64,000 bases of DNA from Piezodorus guildinii. Its lineage: Eukaryota; Arthropoda; Insecta; Hemiptera; Pentatomidae. How positions within the stretch are numbered: the stretch's first letter is position 1; each line of letters begins with the position of its first letter. A program made the translations under genes and the position numbers. The notes under the pieces were generated by a model. The model made no database searches. It was not told the origin of the DNA and saw nothing but the letters and a program-made list of their open reading frames with translations. Location: NCBI GenBank assembly GCA_023052935.1, contig CM041295.1, positions 166,055,366-166,119,365 on the forward strand, in the 5' to 3' direction. Below, piece after piece: positions 54,301 to 58,580 of the stretch.

Positions 54301-54847
54301 TCAGTGAGAAACCTTTTATATAATCATAAAACATCCTAATATTTCTGCTGAAACTTCAAATGCTAAAAAATAATTTTTAAGCAGGCATGGAAAACCAGAA
54401 GAAGCCAATAAAACAAAAGGAATGTATCACATTTACTTTTCCTAAATCCAGTTCTTGCAAGACATTACTATGACCTATCATGTTATGTTTGTCATTTTTA
54501 ATTAATAAACTTAACAAATCTGTACTAATTTACACTAAAAAAAACTAAAACTAATTTACACCTAGCAATATCAAATTGTCAACAGAGTATTATTTAAATG
54601 TATCATATCATTAGTATATTTTATTAAATGTAAATAGACCTAAACAGCGTTCCTGAAGAGAAGAAGAAATGGATTTAATTAACTTACCATGCCTCAAATA
54701 AACTACAAAAAGGTGCCTTAGGAAAGCAATGATGTTTCTTCATCTTTCTCTTGATAAACTTTGAGAACATGATCCTAGCGTTATTATTCAAAGAGCCACC
54801 GATCCCCCAAATTGTAGCATACACAAACCATCCGCTGAACAATGTAA
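8187..54847 (-). CDS. Dynein heavy chain (probably axonemal), internal part, 10 exons
   Basis: Ten minus-strand exons join in frame through nine GT/AG introns to about 619 codons without a stop. They cover the end of AAA2, all of AAA3 and most of AAA4 of a dynein heavy chain, the ATP-driven microtubule motor of cilia, flagella or cytoplasm. Visible landmarks in order: the WGIGGSL segment of AAA2, the AAA3 P-loop GPPSTGKS, the AAA3 Walker B region FLEDLNIP, LPTPSNIHY, RLWAHEV, the AAA4 P-loop GVVGSGRQTL split by an intron, and LEDICFLMSTGEVPN. GSGRQ instead of GSGKQ at AAA4 is typical of axonemal heavy chains. Introns measure 91, 134, 1254, 2120, 4467, 6574, 8298, 9225 and 12637 nt. Both gene ends lie outside the window. 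The sequence is unusually divergent, but consistent phases and absence of stops argue for a working gene. Paralogue identity is not resolved. Confidence 0.93.
8530..8699 (-). CDS. Dynein heavy chain exon i (AAA4)
   Basis: Two nucleotides plus 56 codons, TATAG acceptor, GTAAGT donor. It contains RQTLSRLSAYLAGLDL, then WHKDLK and TAFLLPEEL. The family pattern is RQSLxRLAAxhxxxxhFQI...WxxDLKxhhxxAG...TVFLFTDTQI. The Walker B Asp of AAA4 (TDTQ) is Glu here (PEEL). Confidence 0.94.
8700..9990. other. Intronic spacer with short unknown ORF and (TA)n block
   Basis: 9000-9040 carries 'acagggtgtctcataaatg', a string typical of repeat ends. 9128-9331 is a 67-codon open frame (QKDLDEENLYKILDGRKSEF...) that I do not recognise. 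It has balanced codons unlike its surroundings, so it may be an old captured exon. 9380-9540 is a (TA)n microsatellite interrupted by repeated TTTAACCGTT steps. Confidence 0.4.
9400..9500. repeat. (TA)n microsatellite with TTTAACCGTT interruptions
   Basis: Runs of 10-16 TA dinucleotides are separated by the unit TTTAACCGTTTATATA, seen twice at 9420-9462 and in a reduced form after that. It is a compound microsatellite. The apparent reading frames in it (YIYIYL repeats) are artefacts. Confidence 0.85.
9990..10300 (-). mobile_element. LINE RT fragment, minus strand
   Basis: The minus strand reads AALSGALEEFLGATNKLGLE, then INVQKT, EWQKIHLGEYQIQSCEEFMYRG and SLITTDNGF. This is the RT segment LGLxINxxKTKYM...EVVxEFKYLGSLVTxDN of RTE/R4-type LINEs. 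The piece is short and has stops. Confidence 0.6.
10520..12978 (+). mobile_element. RTE-like LINE with internal deletions
   Basis: The element starts with a GC-richer leader (10520-10680). The endonuclease starts IGTWNVRSLNTAGGL and LDIVALQEVRWPGEG (catalytic N and E visible). It breaks off after FINIHSPTEDRDDD, so the GDFN and SDH catalytic part is missing. A linker with KPWFDRDCQNM follows, then RT blocks PEEWKESILIPIHKKG, a jump at 12020, KQGDSLSPVLFN, GYADDLVLVGED and FKYLGSVITRKNE, and the C-terminal RRLKWASKVDGI. The 3' end is TCGGGTTCGCTAAGCC followed by (TTA)n. It lies antisense to the dynein gene, between exons h and i. Confidence 0.85.
13030..13140. repeat. (TA)n-(GA)n compound microsatellite
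   Basis: About 30 TA units at 13048-13109 pass into about 16 GA units up to 13140. The tract ends some 20 nt downstream (on the minus strand) of the GTAAGC donor of dynein exon h. Confidence 0.95.
13167..13326 (-). CDS. Dynein heavy chain exon h (AAA4 P-loop, first half)
   Basis: 53 codons plus G, ACAG acceptor, GTAAGC donor. The peptide runs from YHKILREILEEF to GHALILGVVGSG. This is the AAA4 Walker A region; the intron cuts the motif inside the last Gly codon (G|GA), and the following exon supplies RQTLSRL. A (GA)n/(TA)n tract begins about 20 nt behind the donor. Confidence 0.94.
13327..13970. other. Intronic spacer, nothing recognised
   Basis: AT-rich sequence with T runs and no coding trend on either strand. 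I see no repeat family in it. Confidence 0.4.
13975..14205 (-). mobile_element. tRNA-derived SINE, minus strand
   Basis: On the minus strand, 14205 down to 14146 reads like a tRNA: an A box TGGTACAGTGG followed by a B box GGTTCGAACC about 35 nt later. The body continues with 'cccctggggctcacctgggg' and related text to about 13980. A real tRNA is excluded because the acceptor stem does not pair. The pol III box pair plus an unrelated tail is the usual SINE layout. Ends were not fixed by target duplications. Confidence 0.65.
14206..14580. other. Intronic spacer, nothing recognised
   Basis: Moderately AT-rich unique-looking sequence between the SINE and dynein exon g. No coding or repeat signal was seen. 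Confidence 0.4.
14581..14821 (-). CDS. Dynein heavy chain exon g (AAA3-AAA4 junction)
   Basis: G plus 80 codons. RKLARLWAHEVARVYQDRM corresponds to the dynein motif LxRLWxHExxRVFxDRL. The acceptor is taken as CTAG five bases inside a competing CAG, because only CTAG keeps frame with the previous exon (AA|G = Lys). The donor GAG|GTTATT is weak but keeps phase 0 into the next exon. Confidence 0.9.
15620..15937 (+). pseudogene. GIY-YIG endonuclease domain of Penelope-like element
   Basis: A 105-codon open frame, Lys/Ile-rich, reads TIYKIDCKNCHKTYIGETSK followed by KTRLKQH. This is the Penelope form of the GIY-YIG fold (YxIxCxxCxxxYIGET...LxxRxxxH), with the CxxC pair in front of YIG, then a LSKHSI segment and a conserved Glu in ILESIYI. 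The domain is normally the C-terminus of a 700-900 residue RT protein that cuts target DNA. Here it is alone, so it cannot move itself. Confidence 0.85.
16620..16706. repeat. (TA)43 microsatellite in PLE arm
   Basis: An uninterrupted TA tract of about 87 bp sits in the right arm. The left arm has only TATACATA at the mirrored place (15097-15104). The expansion therefore came after the arms were formed. Confidence 0.95.
16942..17147 (-). CDS. Dynein heavy chain exon f (AAA3, small subdomain)
   Basis: 68 codons plus AA, TTTGCAG acceptor, GTATAT donor. It follows the previous exon after an intron of only 91 nt. NNFLPTPSNIHYIYTSRDVY matches the strongly conserved dynein segment LLPTPxKxHYxFNLRDxxKVxQG, here continuing as KVLQGMML. 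Confidence 0.93.
17239..17396 (-). CDS. Dynein heavy chain exon e (AAA3 sensor region)
   Basis: Two nucleotides plus 52 codons, TTACAG acceptor, GTATGA donor. The peptide starts WYNPTN and includes KNIMLIGCIQLRSFARR, then WRFNVISF. It aligns with the dynein segment that normally reads WYDRK...AAxGPPGGGRNxVTPRFxRHFNVxxF. The GPPGGGR loop is missing or replaced, a notable loss in a usually invariant site. Confidence 0.9.
17571..18120 (+). mobile_element. Putative LTR and primer-binding site of an LTR retrotransposon
   Basis: From TGTTGTGATAT at about 17572 the sequence becomes GC-richer (GCGCGAGGTTATCGGCC, ACACGTGAATGG). It ends in an AT-rich U5-like part, followed at 18091 by TTTGGCACCCAAAAGAGGAC, which resembles the TTGGCGCCC-type primer-binding site after many gypsy LTRs. 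No second LTR was found in the window, so this could be a truncated copy. Confidence 0.45.
18150..19470 (+). pseudogene. Decayed gag-like region behind the putative LTR
   Basis: Lys/Asn-rich, coiled-coil-like text in broken frames (MENKEVKLNKIIDEKDEQ, DKLSEENNDIFFKLDSKID) leads to a 147-codon open stretch at 19019-19462 with FKNLKDFENSFSDNF. That resembles the aromatic-rich capsid segment of gypsy gag proteins. No protease or zinc knuckle was seen. The assignment rests on the position behind the primer-binding-like site and a weak pattern. Confidence 0.4.
19471..19851. other. AT-rich spacer, nothing recognised
   Basis: Poly-A and T-rich sequence between the gag-like remnant and the foldback repeat. 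No signal was seen. Confidence 0.4.
19852..23916. mobile_element. Foldback (inverted-repeat) DNA element with a LINE inside
   Basis: 19852-20725 begins GGGTCAATCCATTTGGAATC. The same start recurs directly at 22875. The far end at about 23860-23916 is its inverted copy (GATTACGAATGGATTGA). The block 20100-20720 is repeated in inverse orientation at 23225-23890 with high similarity. The layout is one full arm, then a LINE, then a second copy consisting of a short left arm and a long right arm. No transposase is visible. Long terminal inverted repeats without coding content suggest a non-autonomous DNA transposon. Confidence 0.75.
20740..22865 (+). mobile_element. CR1/Jockey-like LINE copy in the foldback element
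   Basis: RT text runs FRPISLLSNLSKP near 21063-21100, FQPGYSTRSALLKITHNLQ near 21177, LILLDFSKVFDTFDHNI near 21260, IYADDFQMYLSF near 21536 and HFDYCCAVYEGVSGDLKGK near 21940. It is in several frames with one stop in the PQG box. The order equals the copy at 1-2190, at moderate similarity, so it is a separate subfamily. The 3' end is CTTAAGAGACTCATAAATAAAG plus (ATT)n. Confidence 0.85.
23971..24136 (-). CDS. Dynein heavy chain exon d (AAA3 Walker B)
   Basis: 55 codons plus T, TTTCTAG acceptor, GTAATA donor. The peptide contains LGPTVGK, IMFLEDLNIPMPESTGSQP and FCQFLEHK. Family members have GPPxGK, FVDDLNMPxxExYGAQPP and LRQWxDHxGWYD. The Walker B position is Glu-Asp here instead of Asp-Asp. 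The trailing T plus GG of the next exon gives Trp, producing KWWYNP in place of the family's GGWYDR. Confidence 0.92.
24137..24696. other. Intronic spacer between exon d and the copia element
   Basis: AT-rich text. No coding or repeat signal was recognised on either strand. Confidence 0.4.
24840..25070. repeat. Minisatellite in copia 3' LTR
   Basis: About seven or eight units of a roughly 30-bp motif (ACACACACATCTTATAGGGAAGGTTAAT) are arrayed in the left LTR. The partner LTR has one unit at 29261-29288. The first unit also carries a (CA)n run. Confidence 0.92.
25145..26560 (-). pseudogene. Copia reverse transcriptase and RNase H
   Basis: RT is broken: ARLVVKGFTQKKGEDFEETL and VARQTTVRT are visible near 26350-26480, and a VDDG-like box near 26090. 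A 258-codon open stretch (25145-25921) then holds the connection VGPLIYLMVYTRPDIAY and the RNase H motifs YSDADLGGDKLTGRSTTG, STTEAEV and VDNSVAIKLAENP. These are textbook copia RNase H blocks. Confidence 0.9.
27110..27985 (-). pseudogene. Copia integrase region
   Basis: The GAG-pre-integrase segment reads YHERMGHQNKRHVKEI. It is followed by a decayed zinc-binding motif and the catalytic triad: ISTDVCCP, LQFDDGGEFKN, then the third acid in GITDRENRTIVETA (PYTPQQNGI before it is the usual signature). A frameshift near 27800 splits it from the upstream part. Confidence 0.85.
28219..28956 (-). pseudogene. Copia gag with CCHC knuckle
   Basis: Minus-strand frames start MGIKLIPRAIEIIDGIYMCP, and continue through WKQFRGEIDKQPADNKDILL (a UBN2-type copia gag segment). 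The zinc knuckle CHFCDKRGHTVQKC is a perfect CX2CX4HX4C. One frameshift lies near 28650. The protein would coat the RNA in the particle. Protease text between this and integrase is short and unclear. Confidence 0.8.
29100..29111 (-). promoter_or_regulatory. Copia primer-binding site (initiator tRNA-Met half)
   Basis: On the plus strand the twelve bases GGGCCCATAACC equal the anticodon arm of initiator tRNA-Met. The minus strand is thus complementary and abuts the LTR end ...AAACA. Confidence 0.75.
29467..29732 (-). mobile_element. tRNA-derived SINE with 13-bp target duplications
   Basis: The 266-bp insert is flanked by TCACGGGCATGAT at 29454-29466 and 29733-29745. On the minus strand it starts GGGGTCACCCATAGCGTAGTGG (A box) with the B box GGGTTCAACCT about 45 nt on. 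A longer unrelated body follows, ending AATAAACA. Perfect duplications suggest a fairly young insertion. Confidence 0.88.
29893..31168 (-). mobile_element. Mariner transposon, full length, inactive
   Basis: 1,276 bp with terminal inverted repeats TTGGGTTGTCCGGAAAGTTC (left) and its mirror at the right end, flanked by TA. The length is typical for mariner. Confidence 0.95.
29990..30990 (-). pseudogene. Mariner transposase (DD34D family), broken
   Basis: The minus strand starts MSDDSVHFRHTMIFFFKEGK (N-terminal helix-turn-helix region), passes ILTIIANNPLITVREIAAEL and the first catalytic Asp in VVTSDDKWI, then RRVMLSIWWDWMEPLHFGLL and LLPRNQTINTDFYCTQLD. The HQDNARPH box with the second catalytic Asp is degraded at about 30245-30260. 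The third box PPYSPDIAFLDFHLF is readable near 30170-30210. Several stops. It cannot act. Confidence 0.92.
31190..32200 (-). mobile_element. RLE-type (R2-like) LINE 3' fragment
   Basis: Minus-strand frames show ADAETPAHALGKCPHNMRQH, then FCLNTDGSTRFEDILAFSTT followed by ALIVDPTIKYKAND. These match the zinc-binding and restriction-like endonuclease tail of R2/NeSL-group LINEs (CxxC...ETLAHVLGxCP; NTDGSTRRxDILA; IIDPTVRFE). Frames are broken. It lies next to the mariner, not in ribosomal DNA. Confidence 0.6.
32200..33285. other. Intronic spacer, nothing recognised
   Basis: AT-rich text without coding trend upstream (left) of exon c's donor-side microsatellite. Confidence 0.4.
33286..33349. repeat. 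(TA)n microsatellite behind the exon c donor
   Basis: About 28 TA units end within 12 to 20 nt of the GTATCT splice donor of the AAA3 P-loop exon. Confidence 0.95.
33362..33570 (-). CDS. Dynein heavy chain exon c (AAA3 P-loop)
   Basis: Two nucleotides plus 69 codons, TGTAG acceptor, GTATCT donor. The peptide carries HVLCVGPPSTGKSRTILNS, an intact Walker A motif (GxxxxGKS) in the place where dyneins have VLLVGPTGTGKT, then a conserved downstream strand (DTVVFTGASTVDKIQ). A (TA)n microsatellite starts about 20 nt behind the donor. Confidence 0.93.
33935..34813. repeat. Degenerate tandem repeat, 190-200 bp unit
   Basis: The string 'gatagacatctgttggycttataggtaccaggataac' recurs near 34115, 34318 and 34508, with a decayed copy near 34695. 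An inverted copy lies at 33935-33990. Each is followed by 'tcaatataat...cctaaa...aacattatgcaggc'-like text. A further decayed copy continues at 37675-37770, beyond the Penelope-like insert. Confidence 0.75.
34826..37177 (+). mobile_element. Penelope-like element 2, palindromic, 5'-truncated
   Basis: Inverted arms of about 510 bp (about 34854-35364 and 36667-37177) enclose the C-terminal part of a Penelope-like protein. A 12-bp duplication CTATAATAATTA lies at 34814-34825 and 37178-37189. It resembles element 1 in layout but not closely in sequence. Confidence 0.85.
35365..36201 (+). pseudogene. Penelope-like RT C-terminus plus GIY-YIG domain
   Basis: The frames read NLTIPFLDLLITRNTDGSIS (end of RT, where family members have LPFLDVLI), then YHQKLNVAKNLVHRCLSLSD, a linker, and finally NIVYKISCSDCDVSYVGETK with TRISQHK, SEHS and AESVHI (GIY-YIG with the CxxC form). 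One frameshift near 35490 and one stop at 35868 break it. The catalytic RT core is absent. Confidence 0.88.
37191..37660. other. GC-richer block, possible solo LTR
   Basis: After the target duplication the text contains GCGCGCATGCGCATTGCCG, an ATAAAATATTGCAGTC promoter-like step with a repeated GTCGAGTC, then an AT-rich end with TCTGGCGTATTTATTTCACAC. This resembles a gypsy-type LTR, but neither borders nor target duplications could be fixed. Confidence 0.35.
38012..39133 (-). mobile_element. CR1/Jockey-like LINE, 3' part, minus strand
   Basis: The minus strand starts near 39133 with SLNATKTEAIVIG and continues through LGITIDQTLFWKPH and a 146-codon open stretch (38384-38824: MYGGLPVVLENKLKRLMNCF). 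It aligns well with the first element. The tail carries the hairpin GGGACAAAGTCCC (38043-38055) and (TTTCTA)n at 38012-38036. It is 5'-truncated, as is normal for LINEs. Confidence 0.88.
39153..39470. repeat. 138-bp tandem repeat with mini inverted ends
   Basis: Two full units and a decayed third start at 39153, 39291 and about 39429. Each full unit begins GGCAGACAAAG and ends TGTCTGCC, an 8-bp inverted pair, as in a tandemly inserted MITE. Confidence 0.8.
39470..39975. other. Spacer with a degraded Penelope-end motif
   Basis: Minus positions 39668-39631 read CTGATGATGGCTTATGAGCT, then AGGCCACAACGTTAGC, a decayed form of the hairpin seen in both Penelope-like elements. The rest is unassigned. 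Confidence 0.45.
39980..41620 (+). mobile_element. Jockey-superfamily LINE, second family, RT decayed
   Basis: RT blocks in order: IRQLDEFKSIGPDEVPAIIL near 40080, KPLVKTGDPSNVKNYRPICT near 40243, LLHKLEHIGLNGMLLQWF near 40526, VKSGVPQGSHLGPLLFIIF near 40650, LLFADDLKKNSQ near 40750, LGVTFSHNLSFKLHI near 40976, KFLRLIA near 41210 and LPALELRRMQL near 41293. The FADD box is present but frameshifts and stops break every section. The family is distinct from the other LINEs here. Confidence 0.85.
41620..41868. other. Short AT-rich spacer before exon b
   Basis: LINE 3' end and intronic text; no feature recognised. Confidence 0.35.
41869..42050 (-). CDS. Dynein heavy chain exon b (AAA2-AAA3 linker)
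   Basis: The exon has a TTTTAG acceptor, G plus 60 codons plus A, and a GTAAGT donor. The peptide contains FDQGGFFDP, then YWEPSWVAW, then VPTAARKRYS. This follows the usual dynein pattern of a Trp-rich segment (W-x-PW) and then VPTxDTxRY just before the AAA3 P-loop. The split Asn codon (A|AT) joins exactly to the AAA3 P-loop exon. Confidence 0.85.
42305..44195 (+). mobile_element. Jockey LINE, 5' part only (5' UTR and ORF1)
   Basis: The 5' UTR starts near ATGGCCGCTGGCACAG. ORF1 begins near 42940 (MDLDKTLSYDESGEETAFSE). After a stop the PRE/C2HC segment follows (YQLSQEKSYRVVLRGLHSST, 43490-43715), then knuckles CTKCQTFRHTKSYC and CVKCAGPQASATC. ORF1 proteins of this kind bind the RNA. The copy ends at 44195 and runs straight into an inverted Jockey piece. 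It is a different subfamily from the 46823 copy. Confidence 0.8.
44200..45990 (-). mobile_element. Jockey LINE, minus strand, rearranged
   Basis: Minus-strand order from 45990: 5' UTR, then an ORF1 with internal gaps (knuckles CTNCQNLGHAKSYC, CVKCADLHPSENC, CALCGEAHPASYKGC at 45175-45456), then the ORF2 endonuclease start down to 44400 (FAAVYCPPGNAIS, FIAGGDYF). At 44398 a second 5' UTR copy begins in the same orientation and runs to 44225. It is thus a chimera of two Jockey 5' ends. Confidence 0.82.
45680..47110. repeat. Head-to-head inverted duplication around Jockey 5' ends
   Basis: 45680-46190 is mirrored by 46590-47110. The arms contain the Jockey 5' UTR and about 180 bp of flanking RT text of another LINE (IMPIYKKG..., LERNLLEIIIDHDL). 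The shared flank shows that the locus itself was duplicated in inverse orientation, not just two insertions. Confidence 0.85.
46000..46640. mobile_element. LINE RT fragments in the palindrome centre
   Basis: Minus strand near 46380-46470 reads EAIEKLKKNKALGSDGIPAV. The plus strand near 46466-46530 reads EDFDELSDEEKIIEAIKKLK. The arms give WKYNFIMPIYKK and VLERNLLEI. All are RT N-terminal blocks (KNNKAPGxDGIPAE; IxPIYKKGDRxxCxNYRPISL) of an RTE/R4-like LINE. Confidence 0.65.
47345..48600 (+). pseudogene. Jockey ORF1 (gag-like, PRE_C2HC and CCHC)
   Basis: Frames begin near 47348 (EEETPFSEISESDSQYFKPR after a stop), continue through a Ser/Thr-rich stretch (47360-47701), then the PRE_C2HC segment (YQLRHEKSYRVFLRGLHSTT) and the knuckles CTNCQNLGHAKSYC, CVKCADLHPSENC and CALCGEAHPASYKGC in an intact 93-codon stretch at 48098-48379. 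At least three stops lie in between. ORF1p packages element RNA. Confidence 0.88.
48964..51627 (+). pseudogene. Jockey ORF2: endonuclease and reverse transcriptase
   Basis: A 248-codon open stretch (48964-49710) holds the whole APE-type endonuclease, with catalytic signatures VLWNANGLHNHRDEL, LLTETHF, GGDYNAKHQRWG and LSSDHSPVLL. Then come RT blocks: SYRPISLLPIMGKILERL near 50495 and QFGFRSFHSTIQQCHCVVD near 50600, both in readable frame, then SLFTQSAGVLQGSIPGPILY, TYADDKCVLS and IWTYGVELWGSTKPSN. Stops and shifts lie at 49708, 50280 and 51040-51300. Confidence 0.9.
51756..52261. other. Spacer between two LINEs
   Basis: T-rich, slightly GC-enriched text with no RT blocks recognised. It may contain an old LINE piece on the minus strand, but I cannot support one. 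Confidence 0.35.
52262..53885 (+). mobile_element. CR1/Jockey-like LINE, diverged copy
   Basis: Frames read ATFPTSWKTAHICPLKKN, KYSTRSALILIFKDLL, ITIIILLDY, KGEPQGSLSSPILFSTFIND, YHRYADDVYIYISF and INAWANCNKFHSSASKT, then the C-terminal NRGF-like part in broken frames. Order and motifs equal the copies at 1-2190 and 20740-22865. The 3' end has GACTTTAGTCCCAGGATAATAAAG. Confidence 0.85.
53886..54687. other. Intronic spacer before exon a
   Basis: AT-rich; no repeat or coding signal recognised. Confidence 0.35.
54688..54847 (-). CDS. Dynein heavy chain exon a (AAA2, C-terminal half)
   Basis: The exon is bounded by a CAG acceptor and a GTAAGT donor. It holds two nucleotides, 52 codons, then TG. 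The peptide reads TLFSGWFVYATIWGIGGSLN and goes on to a Lys-rich stretch. This matches the conserved AAA2 segment 'hhFuhhWuhGGSL' of dynein heavy chains. The trailing TG is completed by the first G of the next exon to a Trp codon. No earlier exon, such as the AAA2 P-loop, was recognised in the 9 kb to the right. Confidence 0.88.
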
Positions 54848-55490
54848 CTGGAAATGATAGAATTAATGAAAATAATCAGTTATTAAATAGATGATATTAC
54901 AGCATTTTTGTTCATAGTATGCAAAACCACTAATGATAAAAACATTAATGAAAACTTTAACTCTAAAGACTGTTATAAATACTTTAAATCTAATGTCTCT
55001 GCTGATCAATCTAGCAATACTAATATTTCTAATGAACTCTCTATATATTAATGAGTAAAATAGAATCTTTGTGCATATATGCATAAACGCACACCCACAC
55101 ACACACACAAACAGGAGAGTTGAACTTGAAAATAAGGTTAATTTTATTTTGATCTGAAAAAAAAAAGTTACAATTACAGGTCAAATATTTCTATAAATGA
55201 AGATCAGATATGAATGAAAGTAGAAGACCTAAAAAAGGTAAGTGAAAGACATTTTAATTGGTTCTTTTGCGTTAATTAGTTTCTTGGAAGCTTTTTACTA
55301 GTCGAAAACACCACAGCTAATCCATCAGGGACATTATTAACAAGTACTTTATACCACTAATAAATCTTTATACCAGGTTTCACTTCATTAAAAAATATAT
55401 ATTAATAATTTTAACCTCAATCTCTGAATAATTAACTAACAATGAGGAATCAAGTTAATTAAGTTAAAGTACAGGGGGTTGGGTTCTCAG
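54848..55490. other. Intronic spacer after exon a
   Basis: AT-rich with a short (CA)n at 55091-55108. No dynein exon was seen although the AAA2 P-loop would lie upstream of exon a. Confidence 0.35.
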
Positions 55491-57590
55491 TATCGGAATA
55501 GATGAAGGCTTTGCCTAGGGCAATGGCGATGGGAACGAAACAGCCCCAGGAACCCAAGACTGCCTCAACAATCTCCACAGTGGGGCAGTTCCAAACAGTC
55601 GCTAATAAGGAAAAGGGAAGTAGAAGGCTGTCGAAGCAACCCAGCCGGACTCAATCATCTTTAAGGTATTGGAAAGGAGTACCTTTGCGGATACTCTTCG
55701 CAAGGTTAGAGGTGATCCTTCTTTACAGAATTTGAGCTCTAACATTACTAGGATCTGAATTAGAATGAGATTGAAAACCTTTTGATACAGATGAGTCGAA
55801 AAAATTAACTTCAGGGGGTGAATTAAAAAAGACAGATGTTCGTTTTCGATCTCAGGGGTTTTTTCAACCTCTTGGCTACGTTATATTTCCAATCGAATAT
55901 GAAGGTCAAACTTCTAATGAATTATTCGTGGTACCTAATCATCTGAGTCCAGTCCTTGGCAGGGTATAGATAAGGCACCTGCATATTGATTTGAAACGTC
56001 TTGACTGTACCGAATCTAATGAAATTTATATCAAGTTAGTCGTCAATTTCGTCCAAATGACACCTCAGTCCATCATGGAAGAATATGCAGATATTTTCGA
56101 ACAAAATGTGGGGCGCATTCAAATGTTCCTTCAAACTGATAAAGGGTGCAAAACCGGTTTTCCTGAAAGCCCGAGACGTTCTATTCGCGTTACGTGATGC
56201 AGTTGAATAGGAATTAGACGAATTGATTGCTAACGATATCATCTGTCAAATAAATCACTCCGATTGGGGTTCACCTTTAGTTCCTATCCCTCAACCTAAC
56301 AATAAAAGACGTACAGCCGTTAATTACAAAGTTGCTGTCAACAAACAACTTGAGGATGTGCATTATCCCATTCCACGGATTGATGAGATATTAAATAACC
56401 TTCGAGACGCTATTGTTTTTTTGGACACTCGACCTTTATAAGGCGTTCATGTTGAAGTTGACAAAGAGAGTGAAATTATTCGAAACGATATCTACACACC
56501 GGGGGATTTTCGCATTGAAACGTCTAAGTTTTGGAATAAAATCAGCTCCATCAGAATTACATCGGATTCTAGACCAGATATCATTTGGACTAAAAGGAGT
56601 AACTGCTTATTTTGATGATATTATCATTTATGGGTCCAATAAAGAAGACTGTGCAGAAAATCTTGTTTGTTGCCTAAACCGTTTTCGCCAGTACGATCTT
56701 CACCTAAATAAAAAAAATGTAAGTTTTTTGATTTATCGATTTCATACCTCGGGTACGTCATTGAACACAATAAGGTGAAGAAGTGTCCTAATAAAGTGAA
56801 GGCGATAGTACACGCTCCGCGACCAGGTAATGCCGATGGGGTAAGACAATTCTTGCGCTTGACGACATAATATACAAAATTCATCCCGAACCTATCTTCT
56901 CTCACTTTTCCACTACGCTCTTTGCTGAGAAGAAATCAAAAGTTCAAATGGTCCAATGCATATGAAAGAGCTTTCGTAAATTTAAGGAAGAAATAGCCAG
57001 TGACCGAGTCTTAATGCTATTTATAATCCGGAATTGTCATTACTACTCGCCTGCGATGCGAGTCCGGTGGGGATTGGTGATGTCTTGTCACATGAAGTCG
57101 AAAATCAGGAAAGACCTATAGCGTTTGCTTCCAGGTCACTGACGGTTCCAGAAAGAAATTACAGTCAATTGGACCGCGAAGCGCTAGCGATTGTAAATGC
57201 GGTGAACAAATTTTACCTCTATCTTTTTGGTCGAAAATTTACTTTGATAACGGACAACGGTCCTCTAAGTCGAATTTTTCACCAAGATGCAAAATTGCCA
57301 GCGCTATCGGCATCTCGTTACGCAACGTTTTTATGTGGATTTTATTATAATATCAAACATAAGAAAGGTGATGAAAATATAAATGTGGACTATTTTTCAT
57401 GAACATCAGTATTTGTCAAATTGCCAGACTTCAGTGAAGACGACATAATCCATCACCAAAGCATCAACCAAATATCTACTGACAGGATATCTGCTAAATC
57501 AATCGCAGAAGAAACTCGGAAAGATTTGGAATTAGCTAACCTTTATCAAAAGCTAAAAGAAGGGGGAATTAATAAAAATTGATAGTCGAT
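55490..57590 (+). mobile_element. Ty3/gypsy pol remnant (RT and RNase H)
   Basis: Frames follow gypsy pol order: a degraded stretch before RT (55500-56200), then ELDELIANDIICQINHSDWG, SPLVPIPQPNNKRRTAVNYK, DVHYPIPRIDEILNNL, LYKAFMLKL, FALKRLSFGIKSAPSELHRI, VTAYFDDIIIYGSN, the connection SYLGYVIEHNKVKK, then RNase H LLACDASPVGIGDVLSH, RPIAFASRSLTVPERNYSQL and FTLITDNGPL. The catalytic YFDD and DAS are intact, but several frameshifts (56200, 56420, 56760, 56990) are present. Integrase and LTRs are absent. Confidence 0.88.
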
Positions 57591-58580
57591 AAATCCAGGT
57601 TAGACAATAAAATAGCCATTATTCTCTAATAATACGCATGCGTATCTAACCCCTCTCCAACTATTGTTTACATCTTGATTGAAAACAAAAGCTACAGTGC
57701 GTCCGTCATAGGATTATTGTTTGACGGAAAGGACTCGCAATAATATTTACATAATTTAATAACAATAATATTTATAATAACAATCAAAATGTCAAATGAA
57801 GAGAAATTAGACGCTATTCTGTTTAAGCTTGACAAGTTAAATATATTAGAAGAAAAAATAAGCTCCATAGAAACAACAATTTTTTTAAAGATATATCTAT
57901 TATAAAAAAAGAGGTAGAAGAAATAAAAAATAATTACGAAAAAAACCGCTTGTTGGAGGAAAACAATAAACGGAGATACAATATTATAATTTTCGGAATG
58001 AAAACGGAATCAATACCTTTAATTTATACTGAAATAATAAACATCTTAAAATCACTTGATCTATCATGTAAAGATTACTGCATCGATAATATTATTAGGC
58101 TAAACAAAAAAAAATGCTTCTGGTCCAATACTGGTAAAATTTAATTCAATATATCTTAGAAATGAAATAATCAGGGAAAAAGATATATTAAGGAAAAAAC
58201 GAAGATTTTAAACATATTGTTATTAAAGAAGATCTACCCCAGAACATTAGAGCAATTAGAAAGGAATTATTTCCGTATCTAAAATTTCACAAAGAAAGAG
58301 GGGATAAAGCCGTTTACAGATACGATAAACTGTTGATCAATGGCAAATTATATTCGTTGGAAAATCTGAGAAATGAACCACAAAAAACAGGAAAACGACC
58401 GAGAAGTGAAGAGAAATCTCCTAAACCAAAAGAACTGAAAAAAAGGAATGGTGTTAGTATTGCAACAATTAAAACAGAAGTGAAGCGTTATAGGAGCAAT
58501 AGCTTAGATAATTTTTTTCTTTAAAAAAAACTCCAACGTTCATAATCTAATTCCAAAAGGAGTTGGTGTTTACGTGCGGT
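57590..58580 (+). mobile_element. LINE 5' piece: 5' UTR and ORF1 (coiled coil plus RRM-like)
   Basis: After about 190 bp of leader, 57789 opens with MSNEEKLDAILFKLDKLNIL, a coiled coil. One frameshift (57884) leads to EEIKNNYEKNRLLEENNKRR. NIIIFGM and IDNIIRLNKKK resemble the RRM part, and RKELFPYLKFHKERGDKAVY with YDKLLINGKLYSLENL resembles the C-terminal domain of L1-type ORF1 proteins (transposase_22-like). These bind RNA as trimers. The tail is Lys/Arg-rich. ORF2 is missing, cut at about 58580. Confidence 0.7.
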
